From the NCBI GenBank assembly GCA_944380625.1, contig CALWIE010000008.1:1-9279 (forward strand): a stretch of DNA of 9,279 nt. Direction: 5' to 3'. Positions 1 through 5,993 of this stretch are shown here, in pieces; position 1 is the first letter of the stretch, and the number at the start of each line of letters is the position of its first letter. The notes beneath the pieces were generated by a model. That model did not search any database and had not been told where the DNA came from. It was given only the letters and a program-made list of their open reading frames with translations. This DNA comes from an uncultured Clostridia bacterium. Lineage in GTDB: Bacteria; Bacillota_A; Clostridia; Oscillospirales; Acutalibacteraceae. The translations under genes were made by a program, and so were the position numbers.

Positions 1-1087
1 CGCCGGCCAGCCTCTCATCGCGTACCTGCCCAAGATGCCCCACATGCTCATCGCGGCCACCACGGGCTCGGGCAAGTCGATGTGTATCAACTCCCTGATC
101 ATCAGCATGCTCTACAAGGCCACCCCCGACGAGGTGCGCTTTTTGATGATCGACCCCAAGGCCGTGGAGCTCACCGAGTACAACGGCATGCCCCACATGC
201 TGGTCCCTGTGGTCACCGATCCCCGAAAGGCCTCCGGCGCCCTGGGCTGGGCCGTCTCCGAGATGATGAAGCGCTACAAGATCTTCTCCGAGTTCAACGT
301 CCGCAACCTCCAGGGCTACAACAGCCTGGCGGCCTCCCAGGACTACCAGGACGAAAACGGCCAACCCATGCCAGCCATGCCCCAGATCGTCATCATCATC
401 GACGAGCTGGCGGACCTGATGATGGCCGCCCCCAAGGAGGTGGAGGACTCCATCTGCCGCCTGGCCCAGCTGGCCCGGGCCGCCGGGATGCACCTGGTGG
501 TGGCCACCCAGCGCCCCTCGGTGGATGTGGTGACGGGCCTCATCAAGGCCAACATCCCCAGCCGCATCGCCCTGACGGTCTCCAACGCCGTGGACTCCCG
601 CACCATCTTGGACGCGGGCGGCGCGGAAAAGCTCTTGGGCAACGGGGACATGCTCTTCGCCCCGGTGGGGGCCAACAAGCCCCTGCGGGTCCAGGGCTGC
701 TACGTCACCGACGAGGAGATCTCCTCGGTGGTGGAGTTTGTGAAAAAAGCCAAGGCCATCGAGTACGATGAGACGGTCATGGAGGAGATCGAGCGCAACG
801 CCGCCAGCGAGGAGAAGGGGGAGGACTCCCCCGAGAGCGACGGCGCAGGGGACCCCATGATCGACGAGGCCATCAAAGTGGTGGTGGAAGCCGGCCAGGC
901 CTCCACCTCCCTGCTCCAGCGCCGGCTGCGCCTGGGCTACGCCCGGGCCGGGCGGCTCATCGACGAGATGGAGCAGCTGGGCGTGGTGGGCCCCCACGAG
1001 GGCTCCAAGCCCCGGCAGGTGCTTATCACCTACGCCCAGTGGATGGAGCGGAACATGCAGAAAAGCGATCCTCCCGAGGAGGGATGA
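1..1087 (+). CDS. FtsK/SpoIIIE-family DNA translocase, C-terminal part (5' partial)
   Basis: Hexameric ATP-driven double-stranded DNA pump that moves chromosomal DNA through the division or sporulation septum. The reading frame is open from base 2, so the N-terminal membrane segments, linker and part of the alpha/beta motor lie outside the window; the ATG at base 35 is internal. Visible are a Walker A loop (ATTGSGKS, bases 56-79), a Walker B strand ([13 protein letters not shown], about 388-426), the FtsK-type stretch with [19 protein letters not shown] at about 484-540, and after an acidic linker (about 790-850) a C-terminal winged-helix gamma domain (about 858-1050), which in this family reads oriented DNA motifs. 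The first Walker A glycine is alanine, which is tolerated in P-loops. FtsK and SpoIIIE cannot be told apart without the N-terminus. It ends in TGA 9 nt before the next gene, likely the same operon. Confidence 0.95.
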   Translation, partial: AGQPLIAYLPKMPHMLIAATTGSGKSMCINSLIISMLYKATPDEVRFLMIDPKAVELTEYNGMPHMLVPVVTDPRKASGALGWAVSEMMKRYKIFSEFNVRNLQGYNSLAASQDYQDENGQPMPAMPQIVIIIDELADLMMAAPKEVEDSICRLAQLARAAGMHLVVATQRPSVDVVTGLIKANIPSRIALTVSNAVDSRTILDAGGAEKLLGNGDMLFAPVGANKPLRVQGCYVTDEEISSVVEFVKKAKAIEYDETVMEEIERNAASEEKGEDSPESDGAGDPMIDEAIKVVVEAGQASTSLLQRRLRLGYARAGRLIDEMEQLGVVGPHEGSKPRQVLITYAQWMERNMQKSDPPEEG

Positions 1088-1096
1088 CAGCCCGCC

Positions 1097-2089
1097 ATGA
1101 ACAAAACGAACCGGGAGCGCCGGGAGAGGGTGGCAAAGTGGATTAAGAGGGTGGCGGCCCTCCTGGCCGCGGCCGCGCTCCTCTTGGCCGCCACCCCGCC
1201 CGGCAGGGAGTTTTGGGAGGGGCTGTACCGCCGCTCCGGCTTCTCCGGACCGCCGGAGGAAGCCCTGCTGCGCATCCATGTGATCGATGTGGGGAAGGCC
1301 GACGCCATCCTTTTGGAGTGCGGGGGAGAGACCGCCCTTTTGGACGCTGGGACCTATCCCCGGGGCGACACGGTGGTGGACTACCTTTTGCGGGTGGGGG
1401 TAAAAAGCCTTGACTACGTAATCCCCTCCCACCCGGACAGCGACCACATCGGCGGCATGGCCCAGGTGCTCCGGGAGATTCCCACTGGGGAAGTCCTTTC
1501 CTCCCCCTGGCCGGCGGCCCTGTGCCAGGGGGAGGAATACGCCCAGCTGCTGGAAGCCTCCCAAGAGGCCCTCGTCCCCTGGCGGCAGCTGGAAGTGGGG
1601 GAGACCTTCTCCCTGGGGGAGGCCCGCTTAGAGGTGCTGGGCCCCTTGGAGGACTACGGGGAGTCCAACGACTGCTCCCTGGTCCTGCGGCTGGACTGCC
1701 AGGGTTTTTCCGCCCTCTTTTGCGGCGACATCGAGTACCAGGCGGAAAAGGACCTGGTAAAGTCCGGCCAGAACCTGCGCGCCGACCTCTTAAAGGTGCC
1801 CCACCACGGCAGCGCCGGCTCGTGCTCCCCGCGCTTTTTGGAGGCTGTGTCGCCCCGATACGCCGCCGTCTCCACCGGCCCTGACAACAGCCGGCTGCCC
1901 CGGGCGGAGACTCTCCAGCGCCTGGAGGACGCAGGTGCCCAGATCTTCCGCACAGACGCCGAAGGGGATCTGGTCTTCTCCCGGAATGGGAAAGAGCTGA
2001 CCCTGTGGACGGAGCGCCGAAGCGACAAGGCCTTGGAGAGGGCCTTGGACAAAACCTTGGATAAACTGGAAAGGACCGAGATTTCATGA
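1097..2089 (+). CDS. ComEC/Rec2-type metallo-beta-lactamase-fold hydrolase, membrane-anchored or secreted
   Basis: The protein has 330 residues. A basic N-terminus (residues 1-18) precedes one hydrophobic segment (about 19-32), consistent with a signal peptide or anchor, so the enzyme domain probably lies outside the membrane. The beta-lactamase-fold domain starts near RIHVIDVGKADAILLE. The metal motif is HPDSDH (H112, D114, D116, H117), with later ligand candidates D211 in CGDIE and H236 or H237 in VPHHGS. The HxDxDH form and the VPHHGS motif are typical of the C-terminal domain of ComEC, the DNA-uptake channel; here the channel domain is absent. The family is thought to act on nucleic acids or other phosphoesters, but the substrate is unknown here. 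The ATG at 1097 is the first start after the FtsK stop; the nearest SD-like run (GAGGAGGG, 1076-1083) is about 13 nt upstream, rather far. The tail carries a short repeat. Confidence 0.88.
   Translation: MNKTNRERRERVAKWIKRVAALLAAAALLLAATPPGREFWEGLYRRSGFSGPPEEALLRIHVIDVGKADAILLECGGETALLDAGTYPRGDTVVDYLLRVGVKSLDYVIPSHPDSDHIGGMAQVLREIPTGEVLSSPWPAALCQGEEYAQLLEASQEALVPWRQLEVGETFSLGEARLEVLGPLEDYGESNDCSLVLRLDCQGFSALFCGDIEYQAEKDLVKSGQNLRADLLKVPHHGSAGSCSPRFLEAVSPRYAAVSTGPDNSRLPRAETLQRLEDAGAQIFRTDAEGDLVFSRNGKELTLWTERRSDKALERALDKTLDKLERTEIS
2027..2062 (+). repeat. Three 12-nt imperfect tandem units in the tail of the MBL-fold gene
   Basis: The heptamer CCTTGGA starts at 2031, 2043 and 2055, an exact 12-nt period. 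The units encode KALE, RALD and KTLD (residues 311-322), giving a charged helical C-terminal tail. It is in frame and looks like small local duplication; no function can be assigned. Confidence 0.55.
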
Positions 2090-2298
2090 AACAGCTTGTG
2101 ATCGACCGGATGGATGGGAAGTTCGCCATTTGCACCGACAAGGACCAGAAGTACTACGCCATCGAGCTGCAGGAGCTCCCGGCCGGGGCCCAGCCGGGAA
2201 GCGTTTTGGACATCACCGACGAAGGGGAGCTCCTTTTGGGGCAGGCCGCCCCGGAAAAGGGCGGCAAGGCCGGCGCTGCGGGCCGGAAAAAGCGGTAA
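2086..2298 (+). CDS. DUF3006 domain-containing small protein
   Basis: This is a 70-residue protein with a beta-rich domain beginning LVIDRMDGKFAICTDKD and continuing with ELQELPAGAQPGSVLDI, a pattern I recognise as DUF3006 (an I-D-R-x-E/D-G opening and a later LP-x-G-A-x-x-G-x-x-L motif). The last 15 residues are Gly/Lys/Arg-rich and probably disordered. Its ATG overlaps the stop of the upstream MBL-fold gene as ATGA (2086-2089), and an SD-like AAGGA lies at 2071-2075, so translation is probably coupled. DUF3006 genes are often found beside ComEC-like MBL proteins, which suggests a partner or accessory role, but the molecular function is unknown. No signal peptide is seen. Confidence 0.85.
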   Translation: MKQLVIDRMDGKFAICTDKDQKYYAIELQELPAGAQPGSVLDITDEGELLLGQAAPEKGGKAGAAGRKKR

Positions 2299-2313
2299 AG
2301 GAGAGGAAAGACT

Positions 2314-3324
2314 GTGAGAAAACTGAAATTTCTTTGGAGCTGCATTGTCAACATGGATTACGGGGAGCTGTTCCGCACCGTGGGGAAGGTCCACAAGATC
2401 ACGGGGAAAAACTCCCTCTCCATCCTCATTGACGTGGTCAAGTGCGGTGTAAAATACGGCGCCGGCTTTAACGACTACCTGCTCTGCGAGTTCTACAATC
2501 TTTCGGACGCCCAGCGGGCCACCTACATCACCCGGAAGGTCAACAGCGACCTTGTGCGCCTTTTGAACAACCGGGAGTACTACCACTTTTTCGACAACAA
2601 AAGCGAGTTTTACACCACCTTTGGCAAGTACATCGGCCGCCAGTGGCTGGACTTTTCCAAGGCCACCCAGAAGGAGTTCGAGGATTTTATGGCGGACCGG
2701 GAAGCCGTCATGGTAAAGCCCGAATCCTCCAGCGGCGGCTTCGGTGTGGACAAGCTCTATAAGAAGGACTTCCCCAGCCTGAAGGCCATGTACGACCGCC
2801 TCAAGGAAGGGCAGACCGGGGTGGTGGAGGAGGTGCTCCAGCAGCACGAAGACCTCAACCGCTTGAACCCCGGCTCCATCAACACCCTGCGGGTGGTCAC
2901 CGTGGCAAACGAGACGGGGCCCCATATCGTCTACGCCCACATCCGCATCGGCAACAGCGACCGCCCGGTGGACAACCTCCACTCCGGCGGGATGTTCGCC
3001 CCCATCGACCTGGAGAAGGGCGTCATCCAGTACCCCGCCTACGACAAAGCCCGCCAGACCTATACCCAGCACCCCCGCACCGGGACCCAGATCCAAGGCT
3101 TCCCCATCCCCTGCTGGGAGGAGGCCAAGGCCATGTGCCTGGAGGCGGCCCAGATCATCCCCCAGATGCGCTATGTGGGCTGGGATGTGGCCATCACCCC
3201 CGACGGCCCCGTGTTCGTGGAGGGCAACAACCTGCCCGGCTACGACATCATCCAAATGCCTCCCCACACCCCCGACAAGATCGGCATGCTCCCCCGTTTC
3301 CGGGAGTTTGTCAAGGGCATCTAA
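2314..3324 (+). CDS. Sugar-transfer-associated ATP-grasp family protein
   Basis: The protein has 336 residues and appears cytoplasmic. It fits the ATP-grasp fold of the group often found in polysaccharide or capsule loci (ATPgrasp_ST type). Visible elements are VMVKPESSSGGFGVDKL with the likely nucleotide-binding K135 and the Gly-rich loop at 141-144; the hinge segment VVEEVL (170-175); NPGSINTLRVVTV; HSGGMFAPIDLEKG; and the metal-binding end VGWDVAI...VFVEGNNLPGYD with D291, E303 and N305. These enzymes ligate a carboxylate to an amine or thiol via an acyl-phosphate; the substrate here is unknown. The start is GTG at 2314, with AGGAGAGG (2299-2306) 7 nt upstream. It follows the DUF3006 gene by 15 nt and is the last gene before a terminator, so it is likely co-transcribed. 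No glycosyltransferase gene is adjacent. Confidence 0.85.
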   Translation: MRKLKFLWSCIVNMDYGELFRTVGKVHKITGKNSLSILIDVVKCGVKYGAGFNDYLLCEFYNLSDAQRATYITRKVNSDLVRLLNNREYYHFFDNKSEFYTTFGKYIGRQWLDFSKATQKEFEDFMADREAVMVKPESSSGGFGVDKLYKKDFPSLKAMYDRLKEGQTGVVEEVLQQHEDLNRLNPGSINTLRVVTVANETGPHIVYAHIRIGNSDRPVDNLHSGGMFAPIDLEKGVIQYPAYDKARQTYTQHPRTGTQIQGFPIPCWEEAKAMCLEAAQIIPQMRYVGWDVAITPDGPVFVEGNNLPGYDIIQMPPHTPDKIGMLPRFREFVKGI

Positions 3325-3341
3325 CCTCCGGAAAAACAGAT

Positions 3342-3366
3342 CCCCCGGCGATGGCCGGGGGTTTTT
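3342..3366 (+). terminator. Intrinsic terminator of the ftsK-like/MBL/DUF3006/ATP-grasp operon
   Basis: A perfect 8-bp GC-rich stem (CCCCCGGC 3342-3349 with GCCGGGGG 3354-3361) with loop GATG is followed directly by TTTTT. It lies 17 nt after the ATP-grasp stop codon. Confidence 0.9.
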
Positions 3367-3382
3367 CTTGTCTCTTTCCAGG

Positions 3383-3411
3383 AAAAAGGCCGCCGAAAAA
3401 GGGCGGCCTTT
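3383..3411 (-). terminator. Intrinsic terminator of the minus-strand SDR/MGMT-like operon
   Basis: Read on the minus strand, GGCCGCC, a 7-nt loop and GGCGGCC are followed by TTTTTCC. The stem arms are 3388-3394 and 3402-3408, extended by A/T pairs. It begins a few bases after the minus-strand stop at 3417. On the plus strand only TTTCC follows the stem, so it terminates mainly leftward transcription. Confidence 0.85.
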
Positions 3412-3416
3412 CCCTG

Positions 3417-3734
3417 TCACTTTTCGCCGGGGTCCCACAGGCAGCGCTTCAAGTCGGCCCGCCCGTCCGGAAGGAAGGGGATCCCTTCCTTTTCCAGCAT
3501 CTGGCGCTGGATCTCCCTGCCGCCAAAGGCCCCGTTGCAGCACAGGCTGCCGTCCTGGTAAAGGACCCGGTGGCAGGGCAGTCCTGGCGGGGCTTTCGCA
3601 AGGGCCGCCCCCACAATGCGGGAGGCCCGGGGGTTCCCCGCCAGCAGGGCCATCTGCCCGTAGGTGGCGGCCTTCCCAAAGGGGATGCGCCTGACCAAAT
3701 TGTAGACCCGCTGGGGGAACGTGTCCTCCCTCAT
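3417..3734 (-). CDS. MGMT/alkyltransferase-like family protein (single DNA-binding domain, cysteine retained)
   Basis: This 105-residue protein corresponds to the C-terminal DNA-binding domain of O6-alkylguanine-DNA alkyltransferases; the N-terminal domain of full-length enzymes is absent. The opening FPQRVYNLVRRIPFGKAATYGQMA is typical, ASRIVGAALAKAP holds the HTH with a likely Arg finger (R39), and LPCHRV carries the alkyl-acceptor Cys54. Length, the shortened loop before PCHRV and the ending RADLKRCLWDP resemble ATL (YbaZ-like) proteins, which normally have Trp in place of this Cys. It could therefore be a true suicide repair transferase or an ATL-like lesion sensor for nucleotide excision repair. 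It starts within the SDR stop (ATGA, 3734-3731) with no clear SD of its own, so coupling is likely. A terminator follows immediately. Confidence 0.88.
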   Translation of the reverse strand: MREDTFPQRVYNLVRRIPFGKAATYGQMALLAGNPRASRIVGAALAKAPPGLPCHRVLYQDGSLCCNGAFGGREIQRQMLEKEGIPFLPDGRADLKRCLWDPGEK

Positions 3735-4585
3735 ACGCCGGAGTAGGCGCTAAAGCCCCCGTCGATGGGAAGGACCACTCCGGTGATGAACCCGGCGGCC
3801 GCCTTGCTCAGCAGGAAGAGGACGCCGCCCACCAGCTCCTCGGGGCTGCCGAAGCGCTTCATAGGGGTGCCCGCCATGATCTTCCCCGTGCGGGCGGTGG
3901 GGGAGCCGTCGGGGTTGAAGAGCAGGGCGCGGTTCTGGTTGGAGACCAAAAACCCGGGGGCGATGGCGTTGACCCGGATGCCCTCCCCGGCGAAGTGGAC
4001 CGCCAGCCACTGGGTGAAATTGCTCACGGCGGCCTTGGCCCCGGAGTAGGCGGGGATCTTGGTCAAGGGGGTGAAGGCGTTCATGGAGGACACGTTCAGG
4101 ATGGAGACGTCCTCCTTGCCCAGCATGTCCTCGGCAAAGACCTGGGTGGGGATCAAGGTGCCCAGGAAATTCAGCTGGAAGACAAAGGAAACCCCTTCCG
4201 GCTCCAAATTGAAGAAGGACTTCAAATCCTTTTGGACGATGTCTCCCGCCTCGTAGTATTCCTTGTCCGTAGTGGCCCTGGGGTTGTTTCCTCCGGCGCC
4301 GTTGATCAGGATGTCGCAGGTGCCCAGGTCCCGACGGACCTGCTCCCGGGCGGCCAGGCAGCTCTCCTTGTCCAGCACGTTGCAGGCGTAGCCCTTGGCC
4401 TTGTACCCCTGGGCTGCGATCTCCCCGGCGGCCTTGGAGGCGGCCTCTTCGTTGATGTCCAGCAGGGCCACCTTGGCGCCACACTGGGCCAGGGCTTGGG
4501 CGAACACGCTGCACAGCACGCCCCCCGCCCCGGTTACCACGGCCACCTTGCCGGAAAGGTCAATTTGAAAGGGTAAATTCAGCAT
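3731..4585 (-). CDS. SDR-family oxidoreductase, D-mannonate oxidoreductase-like
   Basis: The product is a 284-residue cytoplasmic classical short-chain dehydrogenase. The Rossmann entry is VAVVTGAGGVLCSVFA (about 14-29), an unusual form of TGxxxGxG. D43 at the end of beta-2 favours NAD(H). NGAGG stands at 95-99, and the catalytic tetrad is likely N139, S167, Y180 and K184 (YSGAK). The long insert around 100-135, containing NNPRATTDKEYY, and the ending VLPIDGGFSAYSGV resemble SDRs annotated as D-mannonate/fructuronate oxidoreductases of hexuronate catabolism. This substrate assignment rests on remembered family similarity and is less sure than the SDR call. The ATG at 4585 has AAGGA 10 nt upstream. 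It is the first gene of a two-gene operon, divergent from a sugar ABC transporter, which fits a role in carbohydrate use. Confidence 0.9.
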   Translation of the reverse strand: MLNLPFQIDLSGKVAVVTGAGGVLCSVFAQALAQCGAKVALLDINEEAASKAAGEIAAQGYKAKGYACNVLDKESCLAAREQVRRDLGTCDILINGAGGNNPRATTDKEYYEAGDIVQKDLKSFFNLEPEGVSFVFQLNFLGTLIPTQVFAEDMLGKEDVSILNVSSMNAFTPLTKIPAYSGAKAAVSNFTQWLAVHFAGEGIRVNAIAPGFLVSNQNRALLFNPDGSPTARTGKIMAGTPMKRFGSPEELVGGVLFLLSKAAAGFITGVVLPIDGGFSAYSGV

Positions 4586-4635
4586 TGCGATACCGTCCTT
4601 TCCTTAGAAAAAGTGTATAGAAAAAGAGAAAATTC

Positions 4636-4672
4636 CACCTACAATCTAGCACTAAAACCTGGGGGCTGTCAA
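4636..4672 (-). promoter_or_regulatory. Sigma-A-type promoter for the SDR/MGMT-like operon
   Basis: On the minus strand, a perfect TTGACA (-35, 4672-4667) is followed after 18 nt by TAGATT (-10, 4648-4643), preceded by TGC as an extended -10. Transcription should start near 4636, giving an untranslated leader of about 50 nt. Confidence 0.75.
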
Positions 4673-4693
4673 GGAAAAAAGCCTCTGGAGGAA

Positions 4694-4754
4694 TGTAAAT
4701 AAATTTTTAACAATCCTCTTGCATTGCCCTGGCAAGTTTGCTATAATGACCGAT
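4694..4754 (+). promoter_or_regulatory. Strong sigma-A-type promoter for the sugar ABC transporter operon
   Basis: TTGCAT (-35, 4719-4724), a 17-nt spacer and a consensus TATAAT (-10, 4742-4747) with an upstream TG (4739-4740) form an extended -10 promoter. An A/T-rich tract (about 4694-4710) just upstream could act as an UP element. The start should be near 4753-4754, leaving a leader of about 87 nt. The two divergent -35 boxes are about 46 nt apart, so one regulator could control both operons. Confidence 0.85.
4724..4735 (+). promoter_or_regulatory. Candidate operator palindrome inside the transporter promoter spacer
   Basis: TTGCC, CT, GGCAA forms an inverted repeat with 5-nt arms between the -35 and -10 boxes. 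A dimeric repressor bound there would block RNA polymerase. No regulator gene is in the window and the arms are short, so chance is possible. Confidence 0.3.
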
Positions 4755-4759
4755 GGATA

Positions 4760-4808
4760 CGGGAGGAAGTCTAAACAATAGTAACTTTAATTCAAACTCC
4801 CGATTTTT
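4760..4808 (+). promoter_or_regulatory. Possible leader hairpin with T-run upstream of the binding-protein gene
   Basis: CGGGAG (4760-4765) can pair with CTCCCG (4797-4802) across a 31-nt A/T-rich loop, and A plus TTTTT follows (4803-4808). The shape is terminator-like, but the stem is only 6 bp and the loop large, so it would be weak. It lies within the predicted leader. Confidence 0.2.
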
Positions 4809-4840
4809 CCGAGGTACATTGAACTAGGAGGCATAAAACC

Positions 4841-5899
4841 ATGAAGAAAGCAATTGCCTTGGTGCTTGCCCTGGCCCTGGTCTGCATGACCTTCGCCGCC
4901 TGTGGCACCACTGAAAACAACTCCTCTGTGACCAGCGGGACTGGCTCCAGCAGCCAGACCACTGACAGCAGCACTTCCAGCGACACCAGCGAGGCTGAGG
5001 ACACCAGCACCGCCGGGGAAGAGGATTCCGCCGAGCCCTTCAAGCTGGGCATCCTGGCTCCCGCTGTGACCCACGGCTGGGTTTCCGGCGTGGCCTACTT
5101 TGCCCAGGAGCGCTGCGAGCAGCTCCAGGAAGAGGGTGTGCTGGAGTACAACCTGCTCACCAGCAACAACGCCGAGGAGATGACCGATCAGATCGACCAG
5201 CTGCGCACTTGGGGCGCCCAGGCCGTTGTGGCCTACCCCCAGTGGGAAGGCATGGAGGATCCCATCCAGAGCCTGATCGACGACGGCATCCCGGTTGTGA
5301 ACTTTGATATTGTCATCAACGCCGACGGCGTGTACCATGTGGCCGGCGATAACGAGGGCATGGGCGCCGCCTGTGCCGAGTACATTGTGGACAAGATCGG
5401 CGAGACCGGCACTGTGGTCATGCTCAACGTCCCCAGCTCCGGCTCTGTTTCCGAGCTGCGCCAGAAGGGCTTTGAGGAGAAGATCGCTGAGATCGCTCCC
5501 GACATGAACGTCATCACCTACGCCACGGAGTTCACCCGCGAGGCCGGCCTGTCTGACTTCTCCGACGTGCTGGCTGCCAACGCCCAGATCGACGCCGTGT
5601 TCTCCATGGACGACGAGACCTCCATCGGCGTGCTCCAGGCCATTGAAGAGGCCGGCCGCACCGACATCAAGGTTGTCACCGGCGGCGGCGGTATGCAGGA
5701 GTACTTCAACATGATGCCCGAGAACGAGGACATCTGGATCCAGTCCGCCCTGTACAGCCCCTCTATGATCGAGGACGCTGTGGACATGGCTGTCTCCGTC
5801 CTGAAGGGCGAAGAGGTGGAGCAGGAGAAGATCATCCCCACCACTGTTGTGGACCGCGAGAACGTTGAGGAGTTCCTGGACGAGAGCGCTCCCTACTAA
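4841..5899 (+). CDS. Sugar ABC transporter substrate-binding lipoprotein (RbsB-like, periplasmic-binding type 1 fold)
   Basis: The 352-residue lipoprotein is displayed outside the cell membrane to capture a sugar for the downstream transporter. The N-terminus is a lipoprotein signal (MKKAIALVLALALVCMTFAAC), with lipid-acceptor Cys21 and Phe at the lipobox -3 position, which is less usual. Residues 22-65 are a Ser/Thr/Glu-rich linker. The binding domain runs from FKLGILAPAVTHGWVSG (about 67) to about 335, with the family pattern of QIDQLRTWGAQAVVAYP, IDDGIPVVNFDI, HVAGDNEGMG, a hinge segment near TVVMLNVPSSGS, DAVFSMDDETSIGVLQAIEEAG and VVTGGGG. The sugar is unknown. The ATG has AGGAGG (4826-4831) 9 nt upstream. 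It is the first gene of the operon and is followed by a terminator before the ATPase. Codon choice (CTG/CTC leucine, GTT/GCT/TCT) looks like that of a highly expressed gene. Confidence 0.93.
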   Translation: MKKAIALVLALALVCMTFAACGTTENNSSVTSGTGSSSQTTDSSTSSDTSEAEDTSTAGEEDSAEPFKLGILAPAVTHGWVSGVAYFAQERCEQLQEEGVLEYNLLTSNNAEEMTDQIDQLRTWGAQAVVAYPQWEGMEDPIQSLIDDGIPVVNFDIVINADGVYHVAGDNEGMGAACAEYIVDKIGETGTVVMLNVPSSGSVSELRQKGFEEKIAEIAPDMNVITYATEFTREAGLSDFSDVLAANAQIDAVFSMDDETSIGVLQAIEEAGRTDIKVVTGGGGMQEYFNMMPENEDIWIQSALYSPSMIEDAVDMAVSVLKGEEVEQEKIIPTTVVDRENVEEFLDESAPY

Positions 5900-5933
5900 T
5901 CCCTTTTTCCTGTACATTCTGGAATAGCATTGC

Positions 5934-5969
5934 AAAAGGCTATGGCGCGGCTGTGCCCATAGCCTTTTT
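5934..5969 (+). terminator. Intergenic hairpin/terminator between binding protein and ATPase genes
   Basis: A perfect 12-bp stem (AAAAGGCTATGG 5934-5945 with CCATAGCCTTTT 5957-5968) ends in TTTTT (5965-5969). It lies 34 nt after the binding-protein stop and 24 nt before the ATPase start. Because no promoter is evident between the genes, it probably acts as a leaky terminator or an mRNA 3'-end stabiliser, giving more binding protein than ATPase and permease. Confidence 0.85.
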
Positions 5970-5993
5970 CCAAAATAAAGGGGAGGGCGGCCT

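Noticed and set aside
1654..3543. 629-codon open frame on the minus strand
   Set aside because: It lies antisense to four genes with clear family motifs, crosses two terminators, and its translation has low-complexity His/Val/Gly-rich composition typical of antisense frames in GC-rich DNA.
4682..4691. CCTC-TG-GAGG inverted repeat between the divergent promoters
   Set aside because: Four-base arms are too short to distinguish from chance.
4753..4827. 24-codon ORF in the leader of the transporter mRNA
   Set aside because: Its ATG coincides with the predicted transcription start, so it has no ribosome binding site; its stop overlaps the binding-protein SD, which is suggestive of a leader peptide but not enough to call it.
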